Assembly: GCA_029961685.1 (NCBI GenBank)
Contig: JARWKL010000010.1
Span: forward strand, 9,383,931-9,447,930
Direction: 5' to 3'
Source of the DNA: Aristolochia californica
Lineage: Eukaryota > Streptophyta > Magnoliopsida > Piperales > Aristolochiaceae
DNA: 64,000 nucleotides
Positions 27,601-38,509 of this stretch are shown here, one piece after another; position 1 is the stretch's first letter; every line of letters starts with the position of its first letter. Both the position numbers and the translations under genes were made by a program. The notes beneath the pieces are model-generated. The model searched no databases, was not told where the DNA came from, and worked only from the letters and a program-made list of their open reading frames with translations.

Positions 27601-29679
27601 AGGGCACTTGCATCCTCAACGTGTTTCTGGCATGCATATCCACCACATTTAAAAGTGTTAGGATCCATTACAAGTCTCTTTCGTATCAAATCTATTATGG
27701 GTTGTACTAGTGGAACTTCCCAAACAAGGATAACAAAACTTTGGTGTTCATTTTTAAGTGCGTGAAATAACTTTCTTCACTTGAATTTTTTATAGTTTCC
27801 AAATTCTTTTGCATACATAAACTCTAAATTTTTGATTTTGTTGTGATCTTATATCTTTTTTCTTACGAGAAAAATGGGAGAGTGAAAACTCAAGTTTGGA
27901 TCTCAAAAAACAAATTTGAACATCCAAAATGGAAATGCACAAATGCTGAGAGAGATAATTTCAAAAAGTATGTGTTATTTTTAAGGATAGGCAAAAAGTG
28001 GGTTGTTGGGCTGTGGTAAATATCCAACCACACATTAACTTGAAAATTTAATTTTTTATACTCCTTGAAATTATTGGTTCATTAGGCCACTTGCATCCTC
28101 AACATGTTTCTGCAATGCATATCCACAACACTTAAAACATATTAGGATCCATTACAATTCTCTTTCCTATCAAATCTATTATGGGTTGTACTAGTGGAAC
28201 TTCCCAAATATGGATAACAAAACTTTAGACTTCATTTTTTAGTGCGTGAAATAATTTTCTTTGCTTGTATTTGTTATAGTTTCCAAATTCTTTTGCATAC
28301 ATAAACTGTAAAATTTTAATTTTGTTGTGATTTTATAACTTTTTTTTGTACGAGAAAAATGGGAGAGTGAAAACTAAAGTTTGGTTTTGAAAAAAAAAAA
28401 AATTGAACATCCAAAATGGAAATGCACAAATGCTGAGAGAGATAATTCCAAAAAGTATCTGTGATTTTTAAGGATAGGAAAAAAGTGTGTTGTTGGGTTC
28501 CAGTAAATATCCAGCCACACGTAAACTTGAGAATTTAATTTTTTCTACTCAGTGAAATTTTTGGATCATTAGGCCACTTACATCCTCAACATGTTTCTGG
28601 CATGCATATCCACCACACATAAAACATGATATGATGCGTTACAAGCCTCTTTCCTATCAAATTTATTATGGGTTGTACTAGTTGAACTTCCCAAACATGG
28701 GTAACCAAACCTTTGAGTTCATTTTTTAGTGCGTGAAATAATTTTCTTCGCTTACATTTGTTATAGTTTCTAAATTCTTTTTCATACATAAACTCTAGAA
28801 TTTTAATTTTGTTTTGATCTTATATCTTTTTTCTTTTCGAGAAAAATGGGAGAGTGAAAACTCATGTTTGGATATGAAAAAAAAATTGAACATCCAAAAA
28901 GGAAATGCACAAATGCTGAGAAAGTTAATTCCAAAAAATATCGGTGATTTTTAAGGATAAGTAAAAAGTGGGTTGTTGGGCTTCGGTAGATATCCAACCA
29001 CATGTTAAGTTGAGAATTTAATTTTTCCTACTCCGTGAAATTTTTGGATCATTAGGCCAGTTGCATCCTAACCATGTTTCTGGCATGCATATCCACCACA
29101 CTTAAAACGTGTTAGGATTAGTTAAGGGTCTCTTTCCTATCAAATCTATTAGGGGTTGTACTAGTGGAACTTCCCAAACACAGATAACAAAACTTTCGAG
29201 TTCATTTTTTAGTGCGTGAAATAATTTTCTTCACTTGCATTTGTTATAGTTTCCAAATTCTTTTGCATACATAAACTCTAAAATTTTAATTTTTTCTATC
29301 TTATATCTTTTTTCTTTACGAGAAAAATGGGAGAGTGAAACCTCAAGTTTGGATCTGAAAAAAAAATTTGAACATCCAAAATGGAAATGCACAAATGCTG
29401 GAGAGATAATTCCAAAAAGTATCAGTGATTTTTATGGATACGCAAAAAGTGGGTGGTTGGGCTCTGGTAAATATCCAACCACACGTTAACTTGAGAAATT
29501 AATTTTTTCCACTCCTTGAAATTTTTGGATCATTAGGCCACTTGCATCCTCAACATTTTTCTAGCATGCATATCCACCACACTTAAAACAAGTTAGAATC
29601 AGTTACAAGTCTCTTTCCTATCAAATCTATTTGGAGTTGTACTAGTGGAATTTCCCAAACATGGATAACAAAACTTTGG
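27601..29679 (+). repeat. Diverged satellite monomers between blocks B and D
   Basis: Landmarks are 28024, 28511, 28994 and 29475. About 28600-29000 resembles 53745-54140 at an offset of about 25,143 bp. Shared variants are GATGCGTTACAAG, TAACCAAACCTTTGAG, TTTTTCATACATAAAC, TTTTGTTTTGATC and GAGAAAGTTAATT. TATCGGTGATTTTTAAGG with GGATAAGTAAAAAG near 28940 also occurs near 48830. An A-run of 13 lies near 28390. Confidence 0.9.
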
Positions 29680-32067
29680 GGTTCATTTTTTAGTGCGAGC
29701 AATAATTTTCTTCTCTTGCATTTGTTATAGTTGCCAAATTATTTTGCTTACATAAACTCTACAATTTTAATTTTGTTGTGATCTTATATCTTTTTTCTTT
29801 ACGAAAAAAATGGGAGAGTGAAAACAAAAGTTTGGATCTGAAAAAAAATAATTGAGAATCCAAAATCGAAATGCACAAATGTTGAGAGAGATAATTCCAA
29901 AAATTATCTGTGATTTTTAAGGATAGCCAAAAAGTGGGTTGTTGGGCTCTAGTAAATATCAAACCACACGTTAACTTGAGAATTAAATTTTTTCTACTCC
30001 TTGAAATTTTTTCATCATTAGGCCACTTGCATCCTCAACATATTTCTGGCATTCTTATCCACCACATTTAAAACATGTTAGGTTCAGTTACAAGTCTCTT
30101 TCCTATAAAATCTATTAGGGGTTGTACTAGTGGAACTCCCAAACATGGATAACAAAACTTTGGGGTTCATTTTTTAGTGCATGAAATAATTTTCTTCTCT
30201 TGCATTTGTTATAGGTTCCAAATTCTTTTGCATACATAAACTCTAAAATTTTCATTTTGTTGTGATCTAATATCTTTTTTCTTTACGAGAAAAATGCGAG
30301 AGTGAAAACTCAAGTTTGGATCTGAAAAAAAAAAAATTGAACATCCAAAATCGAAATGCTCAAATGCTGAGAGAGATAATTCCAAAAAGTATCTGTGATT
30401 TTTGAGGATAGGCAAAAAGTGGGTTTTTGGGCTCCGGTAAATATCCAACCACACGTTAACTTGAGAATCTAATTTTTTCTACTCCTTGAAATATTTGGAT
30501 CATTAGGCCACTTGTATTTTCAACATGTTTCTCGCATGCTAATCCACCACATTTAAACCATGTTAGGATCAGTTACAAGTCTCTTTCCTATCAAATCTAT
30601 TAGGGGTTGTACTAGTGGAACTTCCCAAACATGGATAACAAAACTTTGGGGTTCATTTTTTAGTGCGTGAAATAATTTTTTTCACTTGCATTTGTTATAG
30701 TTTCCAAATTCATTTGCAAACATAAACTCTAAAATTTCAATTTTGTCGTGATCTTATACCTTTTTTCCTTGCAAGAAAAATGGGAGAGTGAAAACTCAAA
30801 TTTGGATCTGAAAAAAAAAATTTGAACATCCAAAATGGAAATGCACTAATGCAGAGAGCCAGAATTCCAAAAAATATCTGTGATTTTTAAGGATAAGTAA
30901 AAAGTGGGTTGTTGGGCTCTGGTAAATATCCAACCACAAGTTAACTTGAGAATTTAATTTTTTCCACTCCACGAAATTTTTAGATCATTAGGCCACTTCC
31001 ATTCTCAACATGTTTCTTGCATGCATATCCACCACACTTAAAACATGTTAGGATCCGTTACAAGTCTCTTTCCTATCAAATCTATTAGGGGTTGTACTAG
31101 TGGAACTTCCCAAACATGGATAACAAAACTTTTGGGTTCATTTTCAAGTGCGTAAAATAATTTTCTTCTCTTGTATTTTTTATAGTTGCCAAATTATTTT
31201 GCATACATAAACTCTACAATTTTAATTTTGTTGTGATCTTATATCTTTTTTGTTTACGAGAAAAATGGGAGAGTGAAAACACAAGTTTGGATATGAAAAA
31301 AAAATATTTGCGAATCCAAAATCGAAATGCACAAATGCTGAGAGAGATAATTCCAAAAAGTATCTGTGATTTTTAAGGATAGGCAAAAAGTGGGTTGTTG
31401 GGCTTCGTTAAATATCCAACCACACGTTAACTTGAGAATTTAATTATTTCTACTCCTTGAAATTTTTGGATCATTAGGCCACTTGCATCCTCAGCATGTT
31501 TCTGGCATTCTTATCCACCACATTTAAAACATGTTAGGTTCAGTTACAAGTCTCTTTCCTATCAAATCTATTAGGGGTTCTACTAGTGGAACTTCCCAAA
31601 CATGGATAACAAAACTTTGGGGTTCATTTTTCAGTGTGAGAAATATTTTTCTTCTTTAGCATTTGTTATAGTTTCCAAATTCTTTTGCATTCATAAACTC
31701 AAAAAATTTCCTTTTGGTGTGATCTAATATCTTTTTTCTTTACGAGAAAATGTGAGAGTGAAAACACAAGATCGGATCTGAAAAAAAAATTTGAACATCC
31801 AAAATCGAAATGCACAAACGCTGAGAGAGATAATTCCAAAAAATATCTGTGATTTTCAAGGATAGGCAAAAAGTGGGTTGTCCAACCATAAGTTAACTTG
31901 AGAATTTAATATTTTCTACTCCTTGAAATTATTGGATCATTAGGCCACTTGCATCCTCTGCATGTTTATGGCATGCATATCCACCACACTTAAAACATGT
32001 TAGGATCAGTTACAAGTCTCTTTCCAATCAAATCTATTAGGGGTTCTACGAGTGGAACTTCCCAAAC
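29680..32067 (+). repeat. Collinear block D, copy 1 (five monomers)
   Basis: Landmarks 29960, 30445, 30930 and 31416 pair with 49368, 49853, 50338 and 50824 at exactly 19,408 bp. The fifth pair (31882 and 51307) is at 19,425 because 17 bp between GTGGGTTG and TCCAACC are missing at 31880. Shared variants are TATAGTTGCCAAATTATT, CTCTACAATTTT, GGCATTCTTATCC, TTAGGTTCAG or TTAGGTTTAG, GATCTAATATC, CACAAACGCTGAG and TTCTACGAGTGG. The block ends at the abnormal junction at 32067. Confidence 0.87.
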
Positions 32068-32169
32068 ATCCAAAATGGAAATGCACAAATGCTGAGAGAG
32101 ATAATTCCAAAAAGTATCTGTGATTTTTAAGGATAGGCAAAAAGTGTGTTGTTGGGCTCCGGTAAATAT
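31882..32169 (+). repeat. Truncated chimeric monomer (288 bp)
   Basis: At 32061-32075, CCCAAACAT runs directly into CCAAAATGG. The normal monomer has CCCAAACATGGATAAC here and reaches GAACATCCAAAATGG only about 200 bp later. Both ends carry ACAT, so the join is consistent with short-homology recombination. Left of the join the sequence follows block D, and right of it the sequence is the 598-bp segment found again at 37667. Confidence 0.9.
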
Positions 32170-32665
32170 CCAACCACATGTAAACTTGAGAATTTAATTT
32201 TTTCTACTCCTTGAAATTTTTGGATCATTAGGCCACTTGCATCCTCAACATGTTTCTGGCAAGCATATCCACCAAACTTAAAACATGTTAGGATCAGTTA
32301 CAAGAGTCATTCCTATCAAATCTATTAGGGTTTGTAGTAGTGGAACTTCCGAAACATGGATAAAAAAACATTGGAGTTCATTTTTTAGTGCGTGAAATAA
32401 CTTTCTTCGCTTGAATTTGTTGTTGTTTCTAAATTCTTTTGCATACATAAACTGTAAAATTTTAATTTTGTTGTGATCTAATATCTTTTTTTTGTACAAG
32501 AAAAATGGGAGAGTGAAAACTAAAGTTTGTTTCTGAAAAAAAAAATTGAATATCCAAAATGGAAATGCACAAATCCTAAGAGAGATAATTCCAAAAAGTA
32601 TCTGTGATTTTTAAGGATAGGCAAAAAGTGTGTTGTTGGGCTCCGGTAAATATCCAAACACACGT
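32068..32665 (+). repeat. 598-bp near-identical segment, left copy
   Basis: This stretch matches 37667-38264 at an offset of 5599 bp. I found a single difference, G at 32604 against A at 38203, whereas neighbouring monomers differ at many positions. Landmarks are 32170 and 32654. It carries ATTGGAGTTC, matching its partner, while the flanking monomers mostly read TTGGGGTTC. The right edge is the mismatch at 32666 (CACGTT against CACGTA). Confidence 0.92.
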
Positions 32666-33809
32666 TAACTCAAGAATTTAATTTTTTCTACTCCTTGAAT
32701 TTTTTTGATCACTTGGATCCTCAACATGTTTCTGCCATGGATATCCACCACACATAAAACATATTAGGATCAATTACAAGTCTCTTTGCTAGGGGTTATA
32801 GTAGTGGAACTTCCCAAACATGGATAACAAAACTTTGGGGTTCATTTTTGTGTGCGTGAAATAATTTTCTTCACTTGCATTTGTTATAGTTTCCAAATTG
32901 TATTGCTTACGTAAACTCTAAAATTTTCATTTTGTTGTGATCTTATACCTTTTTTCTTTACGAGAAAAATGGGAGAAAGAAAACTCAGGTTTCGATCTAA
33001 AAAAAATTTGAACATCCAAACTAGAAATGCACAAATGCTGAGAGAGATAATTCCAAAAAGTATCTGTGATTTTTAAGGATAGGCAAAAAGTGGTTGTTGG
33101 GCTGCGTTAAATATCCAACCACACGTTAACTTGAGAATTTAATTTTTTCTACTCCTCGAAATATTTGGATCATTAGGCCACTTGCATCTCAACATGTTTC
33201 TTGCTTGCATATCCCCCAAAACTTAAAACATGTTACGATCAGTTGCAAGTCTCTTTCCTATCAAATCTACTAGGGGTTGTACTAGTGGAACTTCACAAAC
33301 ATGGAAAAAAACTTTAGAGTTCATTTTTTAGTGCATGAAATAATTTTTTTCGCTTGCATTTGTTATAGTTTCCAAATTCTTTTGCGTACATAAACTGTAA
33401 AATTTTTATTTTGTTGTGATTTTATATCTTTTTACTTTACGAGAAAAATGGGAGAGAGAAAACTCAAATTTGGATCTGAAAAAAAAAATTTGAACATCCA
33501 AAATGGAGATGCACATATGCTGAGAGAGATAATTCCAAAAAGTATTTGTCATTTTTAAGGATAGGCAAAAAGTGGTTGTTGGGCTGCGTTAAATATCCAA
33601 CCACACGTTAACTTGAGAATTTAATTTTTTCTACTCCTTGAAATATTTGGATCATTAGGCCACTTGCATTCTCAACATGATTCTTGCATGCATATCCCCC
33701 AAACTTAAAACACGTTAGGCTCAGTTGCACGTCTCTTTCCAATCAAATCTATTAGGGGTTGTACTAGTGGAACTTCCCAAACATGGATAACAGAACTTTG
33801 GGGTTCATT
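32666..33809 (+). repeat. Satellite monomers including an adjacent similar pair
   Basis: Landmarks are 33115 and 33597. These two neighbours share AGTGGTTGTTGGGCTGCGTT (a G lost in GTGGGTT), GAAATATTTGG and CATATCCCCCAAA, which suggests a local one-monomer duplication. The copy after 32654 is short (461 bp), lacking parts near 32700 (TTGATCACTTGGATCC) and near 32788 (CTCTTTGCTAGGGGTT). Confidence 0.88.
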
Positions 33810-34360
33810 TTTTAATGCCTGAAATAATTTTCTTCACTTGCATTTGTTATAGTTTCCAACTTCTTTTGCATTCAAAACTCTAAAATTTTCAATTATTTGT
33901 GATCAAATATCTTTTTTCTTTATGAGCAAAATGGGAGAGTGAAAACTGAAGATTGGACTTGAAAAAAAAATTTGAACATCCAAAATGGAAATGCACAAAT
34001 GCTGAGAGAGATAATTCGAAAAAGTATCGATGATTTTTAAGGATAGGCAAAAAAAGGGTTGTTGGGCTCTGGTAAATATCCAACCACATTTTAACTTGAG
34101 ATTTTAATTTTTTCTAGTCCTTGAAATTTTTTGATCCTTAGGCCACTTGCATCCTCAACATGTTTCTGGCATGCATTTCCACCACATTTAAAACATGTTA
34201 GGATCAGTTACAAGTCTCTTTCCTATCAAATCTATTAGGGGTTGTACAAGTGGAACTTCCCATACATGGGTAACAAAACTTTGGGGTTCATTTTTTAGTG
34301 CGTGAAACAATTTTCTTCACTTGAATTTGTTACAGTTTCCAAATTCTTTAGCATACATAA
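33810..34360 (+). repeat. Collinear block C, third partial copy (about one monomer)
   Basis: Landmark 34080 pairs with 44063 at 9,983 bp. Shared unusual words are TGCCTGAAATAATTTTC, TTTCCAACTTCTTTTGCAT with the shortened ACAAAACTC or TCAAAACTC, AATTATTTGTGATC, CAAAAAAAGG and ACTTCCCATACATGG, together with CTTTAGCATACATAAAC. The corresponding part of 52.95-53.5 kb shares several of them. Confidence 0.82.
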
Positions 34361-36530
34361 ACTCTAAAATATTAATTTTGTTGTGATCTTATATCTTTTT
34401 TCTTTACGAGAAAAATGGGAGAGTGAAAACTCAAGTTTGGATCTGAAAAGAAAAAAATTGAACATCCAAAATGGAAATGCACAAATCCTAAGATAGATAA
34501 TTCCAAAAAGTATATGTGATTTTTAAGGATAGGCAAAAAGTGGGTTGTTGGGCTCCGATAAATATCCAACCACACGTTAACTTGAGAAATTAATTTTTTC
34601 GACTCCATGAAAATTTTGGATCATTAGGCCACTTGCATCCCCAACATGTTTCTGGCATGCATATCCACCACACTTAAAACATGTTAGGATCAGTTACAAG
34701 TCCCTTTCCTATCAAATGAATTAGGGGTTGTAGTAGTGGAACTTGCCAAACTAGGATAACAAAACCTTGGAGTTCATTTTTTAGTGCGTCAAATAATTTT
34801 CTTCACTTGCATTCGTTATAGTTCCTAAATTCTTTTGCTAACATAAACTCTAAAATATTTATTTTGTTGTGATCTTATATCTTTTTTCTTTACGTGAAAA
34901 ACAGGAGAGTGAAAACTCAAGTTTGGATCTGAATAAAAAAATCTGAACATCCAAAATGGAAATGAACAAATTCTGGGAGAGATAATTTGAAAAAGTATCT
35001 GTGATTTTTAAGGATAGGCAAAAAATGGGTTGTTGGGCTCCGGTAAATATCCAACCACATGTTAACTTGAGAATTTAATTTTTTCTACTCCTTGAAATAT
35101 TTGGATCATTAGGCGACTTGGATCCTCAACATGTTTCTAGTATGCATATCAACCACACTTCAAAACATACAAGGATCAGTTACAAGTCTCATTCCTATCA
35201 AATCTATGAGGGGTTGTACTAGTGGAACTTCCCAAACATGAATAACAAAACTTTGGAGTTCATTTTTTAGTGCGCGAAATAATTTTCTTCACTTGCATTT
35301 GTGATAGTTTCCAAATTCTTTTGCATACATAAACTCTAAAATTTTCATTTTGTTGTGATCTAATATATTTTTTCTTTACGAGAAAAAAGGGAGAGTGAAA
35401 ACTCAAGTTTGGATCTGAAAAAAAAAAATTGTACATCCAAAATGGAAATGCACAAATGCTAATAGAGATAATTCAAAAAAGTATATGTGATTTTTAAGGA
35501 TAGGCAAAAAGTGGGTTGTTGGGCTCCGATAAATATCCAACCAGACATTAACTTGAGAAATTAATTTTTTCTACTCCATGAAATTTTTGGATCATTAGGC
35601 CACTTGCATCCTCAACATGTTTCTGGCATGGATACCCACCACACTTAAAACTTGTTAGGATCAGTTTCAAGTCTCTTTCCTATCAAATCTATTAGAGGTT
35701 GTACTAGTGGAACTTTCCAAACAAGGATAACAAAACTTTGGAGTTCATTTTTCAGTGCGTCAAATAATTTTCTTCACTTGCATTTGTTATAGTTTCCAAA
35801 TTCTCTTGCAAACATAAACTGTAAAATTTTCATTTTGTTGTGATCTTATATCGTTTTTCTTTACGAGAAAAATAGGACAGTGAAAACTCAAGTTTGGATC
35901 TGAATAAAAAAATTTGAACATCTAAAATGGAAATGCACAAATACTGAGTGAGATAATTCCAAAAAGTATCTACGATTTTTAAGGATAGGCAAAAAGTGGG
36001 TTGTTGGGCTCCGGTAAATATCCAACCACACGTTAACTTGAGAATTTAATTTTTTCTACTCCTTGAAATTTTTCGATCATTATGCCACTTGCATGCTCAA
36101 CATGTTTCTGGCATGCATATCCACCACACTTAAAACATGTTAGGATCAGTTACAAGTCTCATTCCTCCTATCAAATCTATTAGGGGTTGTACTTGTGGAA
36201 CTTCCCAAACAAGGATAACAAAACTTTGGAGTTCATGTTTTAGTGCGTGAAATAATTTTCTTCCCTTGCATTTGTTATAGTTTCCAAATTATTTTGCATA
36301 CATAAACTCTAAAATTTTCATTTTGTTGTGATCTTATATCGTTTTTCTTTACGAGAAAAATGGGAGAGTGAAAACTTAAGTTTGGATCTGCAAAAACAAA
36401 AAAGCAACATCCAAAACGGAAATGCACAAATGTTAAGAGAGATAATTCCAAAAAGTATCTGTAATTTTTAAGGATAGGAAAAAAGTGGGTTGTTGGGCTC
36501 CGGTAAATATCCAACCACACGTAAAATTTT
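34361..36530 (+). repeat. Diverged satellite monomers, 34.4-36.5 kb
   Basis: Landmarks are 34566, 35051, 35537, 36022 and 36511. All show GGAGTTC rather than the GGGGTTC common on either side. The unit near 36150 has gained CTCCTAT in CATTCCTCCTATC, the only short direct duplication of this kind that I noticed. No gene is visible. Confidence 0.9.
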
Positions 36531-36800
36531 TTAGTGCACGAAATAATTTTCTTTACTTGCATTTGTTATAGTTTCCAAATTCATTTGCATACATAAACTC
36601 TAAAATTTACATTTTGTTGTGATCAAATATCTTTTTTCTTTACGAGAAAAATGGGAGAGTGAAAACTCAAGTTTTGATCTAAAAAAAAAAAATTGAACGT
36701 CATAAATGGAAATGCACAAATGCTAAGAGAGATAATTGAAAAAAGTATCTGTGATTTTTAAGGATAGGCAAAAAGTGGGTTGTTGGGCTCCGATAAATAT
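36511..36800 (+). repeat. Truncated monomer (290 bp)
   Basis: CCAACCACACGTAAAATTTT joins TTAGTGCACGAAATAA near 36521-36535. About 195 bp are missing, from the normal GTTAACTTGAG to the TTCATTTTTTAGTGC segment. The join is inside a T-rich tract. The sequence after the join belongs to block E. Confidence 0.88.
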
Positions 36801-37020
36801 CCAACCACACGTAACTTTAGAATTTAATTTTTTCTACTCCTTGAAATTTTTGAATCATTAGGCTACTTGCATCCTCAACATATTTCTGGCATGCATATCC
36901 ACCACACTTAAAACATGTTAGGATCAGTTACAAGTCTCTTTCCTATCAAATCTATTAAGGGTTGTACTAGTGGAACTTCCCAAACGTGGAAACAAAACTT
37001 TGGAGTTCATTTTTTAGTGC
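36531..37020 (+). repeat. Collinear block E, copy 1 (one monomer)
   Basis: Shares GTGCACGAAATAATTTTC with TTTACTTGC, GATCAAATATC, GAACGTCATAAATGG, GCTAAGAGAGATAATTGAA and CTATTAAGGGTTG with two monomers at 54830-56280. Landmark 36801 pairs with 55107 and 56065. Confidence 0.82.
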
Positions 37021-37666
37021 ATGAAATAATTTTCTTCACTTGCATTTGTTATAGTTTCAGAATTCTTTTGCATACCGAAACTCTAAAATTATAATTTTGT
37101 TGTGATCTTCTATCTTTTTTCTTTCTGAAAAAAATGGGAAAGTGAAAACTCAAGTTTGGATCTGAAAAAAAAAATTTGAACATCCAAAATGGAAATGCAC
37201 AAATGCTGAAAGAGATAATTCCAAAAAGTATCTGTGATTTTTAAGGATAGGCAAAAAGTGGTTTGTTGGGCTCTGGTAAATATCCAACCACACGTTAACT
37301 TGAGAATATAATTTTTTCTACTCCTTCAAATTTTTGGATCATTAGGCCACTTGCATCATCAACATGTTTCTGGCAAGCATATCCACCAAACTTAAAACAT
37401 GTAAGGATCCGTTGCAAGTCTCTTTCCTATCAAATCTAGTATGGGTTGTACTAGTGGAACTTCCCAAACATGGATACCAAAACTTTGGAGTTCATTTTTT
37501 AGTGCGTGAAATAATTTTCTTCGCTTGCATTTGTTATAGTTTCTAAATTCTTTTGCATACATAAACTGTAAAATTTTAATTTTGTTCTGATCTTATATCT
37601 TTTTTATGTACGAGAAAAATGGGAGAGTGAAAACAAAAGTTTGGTTCTGAAAAAAAAAAATTGAAT
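37021..37666 (+). repeat. Satellite monomer preceding the 598-bp source segment
   Basis: Landmark 37284. It carries AATTATAATTTTG, GATCTTCTATC and GGGAAAGTG, the same variant set as the monomers near 22080, 22980 and 38540. Confidence 0.88.
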
Positions 37667-38264
37667 ATCCAAAATGGAAATGCACAAATGCTGAGAGAGA
37701 TAATTCCAAAAAGTATCTGTGATTTTTAAGGATAGGCAAAAAGTGTGTTGTTGGGCTCCGGTAAATATCCAACCACATGTAAACTTGAGAATTTAATTTT
37801 TTCTACTCCTTGAAATTTTTGGATCATTAGGCCACTTGCATCCTCAACATGTTTCTGGCAAGCATATCCACCAAACTTAAAACATGTTAGGATCAGTTAC
37901 AAGAGTCATTCCTATCAAATCTATTAGGGTTTGTAGTAGTGGAACTTCCGAAACATGGATAAAAAAACATTGGAGTTCATTTTTTAGTGCGTGAAATAAC
38001 TTTCTTCGCTTGAATTTGTTGTTGTTTCTAAATTCTTTTGCATACATAAACTGTAAAATTTTAATTTTGTTGTGATCTAATATCTTTTTTTTGTACAAGA
38101 AAAATGGGAGAGTGAAAACTAAAGTTTGTTTCTGAAAAAAAAAATTGAATATCCAAAATGGAAATGCACAAATCCTAAGAGAGATAATTCCAAAAAGTAT
38201 CTATGATTTTTAAGGATAGGCAAAAAGTGTGTTGTTGGGCTCCGGTAAATATCCAAACACACGT
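37667..38264 (+). repeat. 598-bp near-identical segment, right copy
   Basis: Partner of 32068-32665. Here the left edge is not a broken monomer: TTGAATATCCAAAATGG continues a complete A-run and a complete upstream unit. This copy is therefore more likely to be the source, and the copy at 32 kb the recipient. Landmarks are 37769 and 38253. Rare features are AAGAGTCATTCC, TTTGTAGTAGTGG, ACTTCCGAAACATGG and TTTTTTTGTACAAG. Confidence 0.92.
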
Positions 38265-38509
38265 AAACTTGAGAATTTAATTTTTTCTACTCCTTGAAAT
38301 TTTCTGATCATTTGGCCACTTGCATCCTCAACATGTTTATGGCATGTATATCCACCAAACTTAAAACATGTTAGGATCCATTACAAGTCTCTTTCCTATC
38401 ATATCTATTATGGGTTCTACTAGTGGAACTTCCCAAACATGGATAACAAAACTTTCGAGTTCATTTTTTAGCGCGTGAAATAATTTTCTTCACATGCATT
38501 TGTTATAGT

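Noticed and set aside
31880..36540. Junctions at 31880, 32067 and 36525 as possible transposon insertion sites
   Set aside because: Sequence on both sides of each junction is satellite. There are no terminal inverted repeats, no target-site duplications and no inserted foreign sequence. They are deletions or recombination joins.
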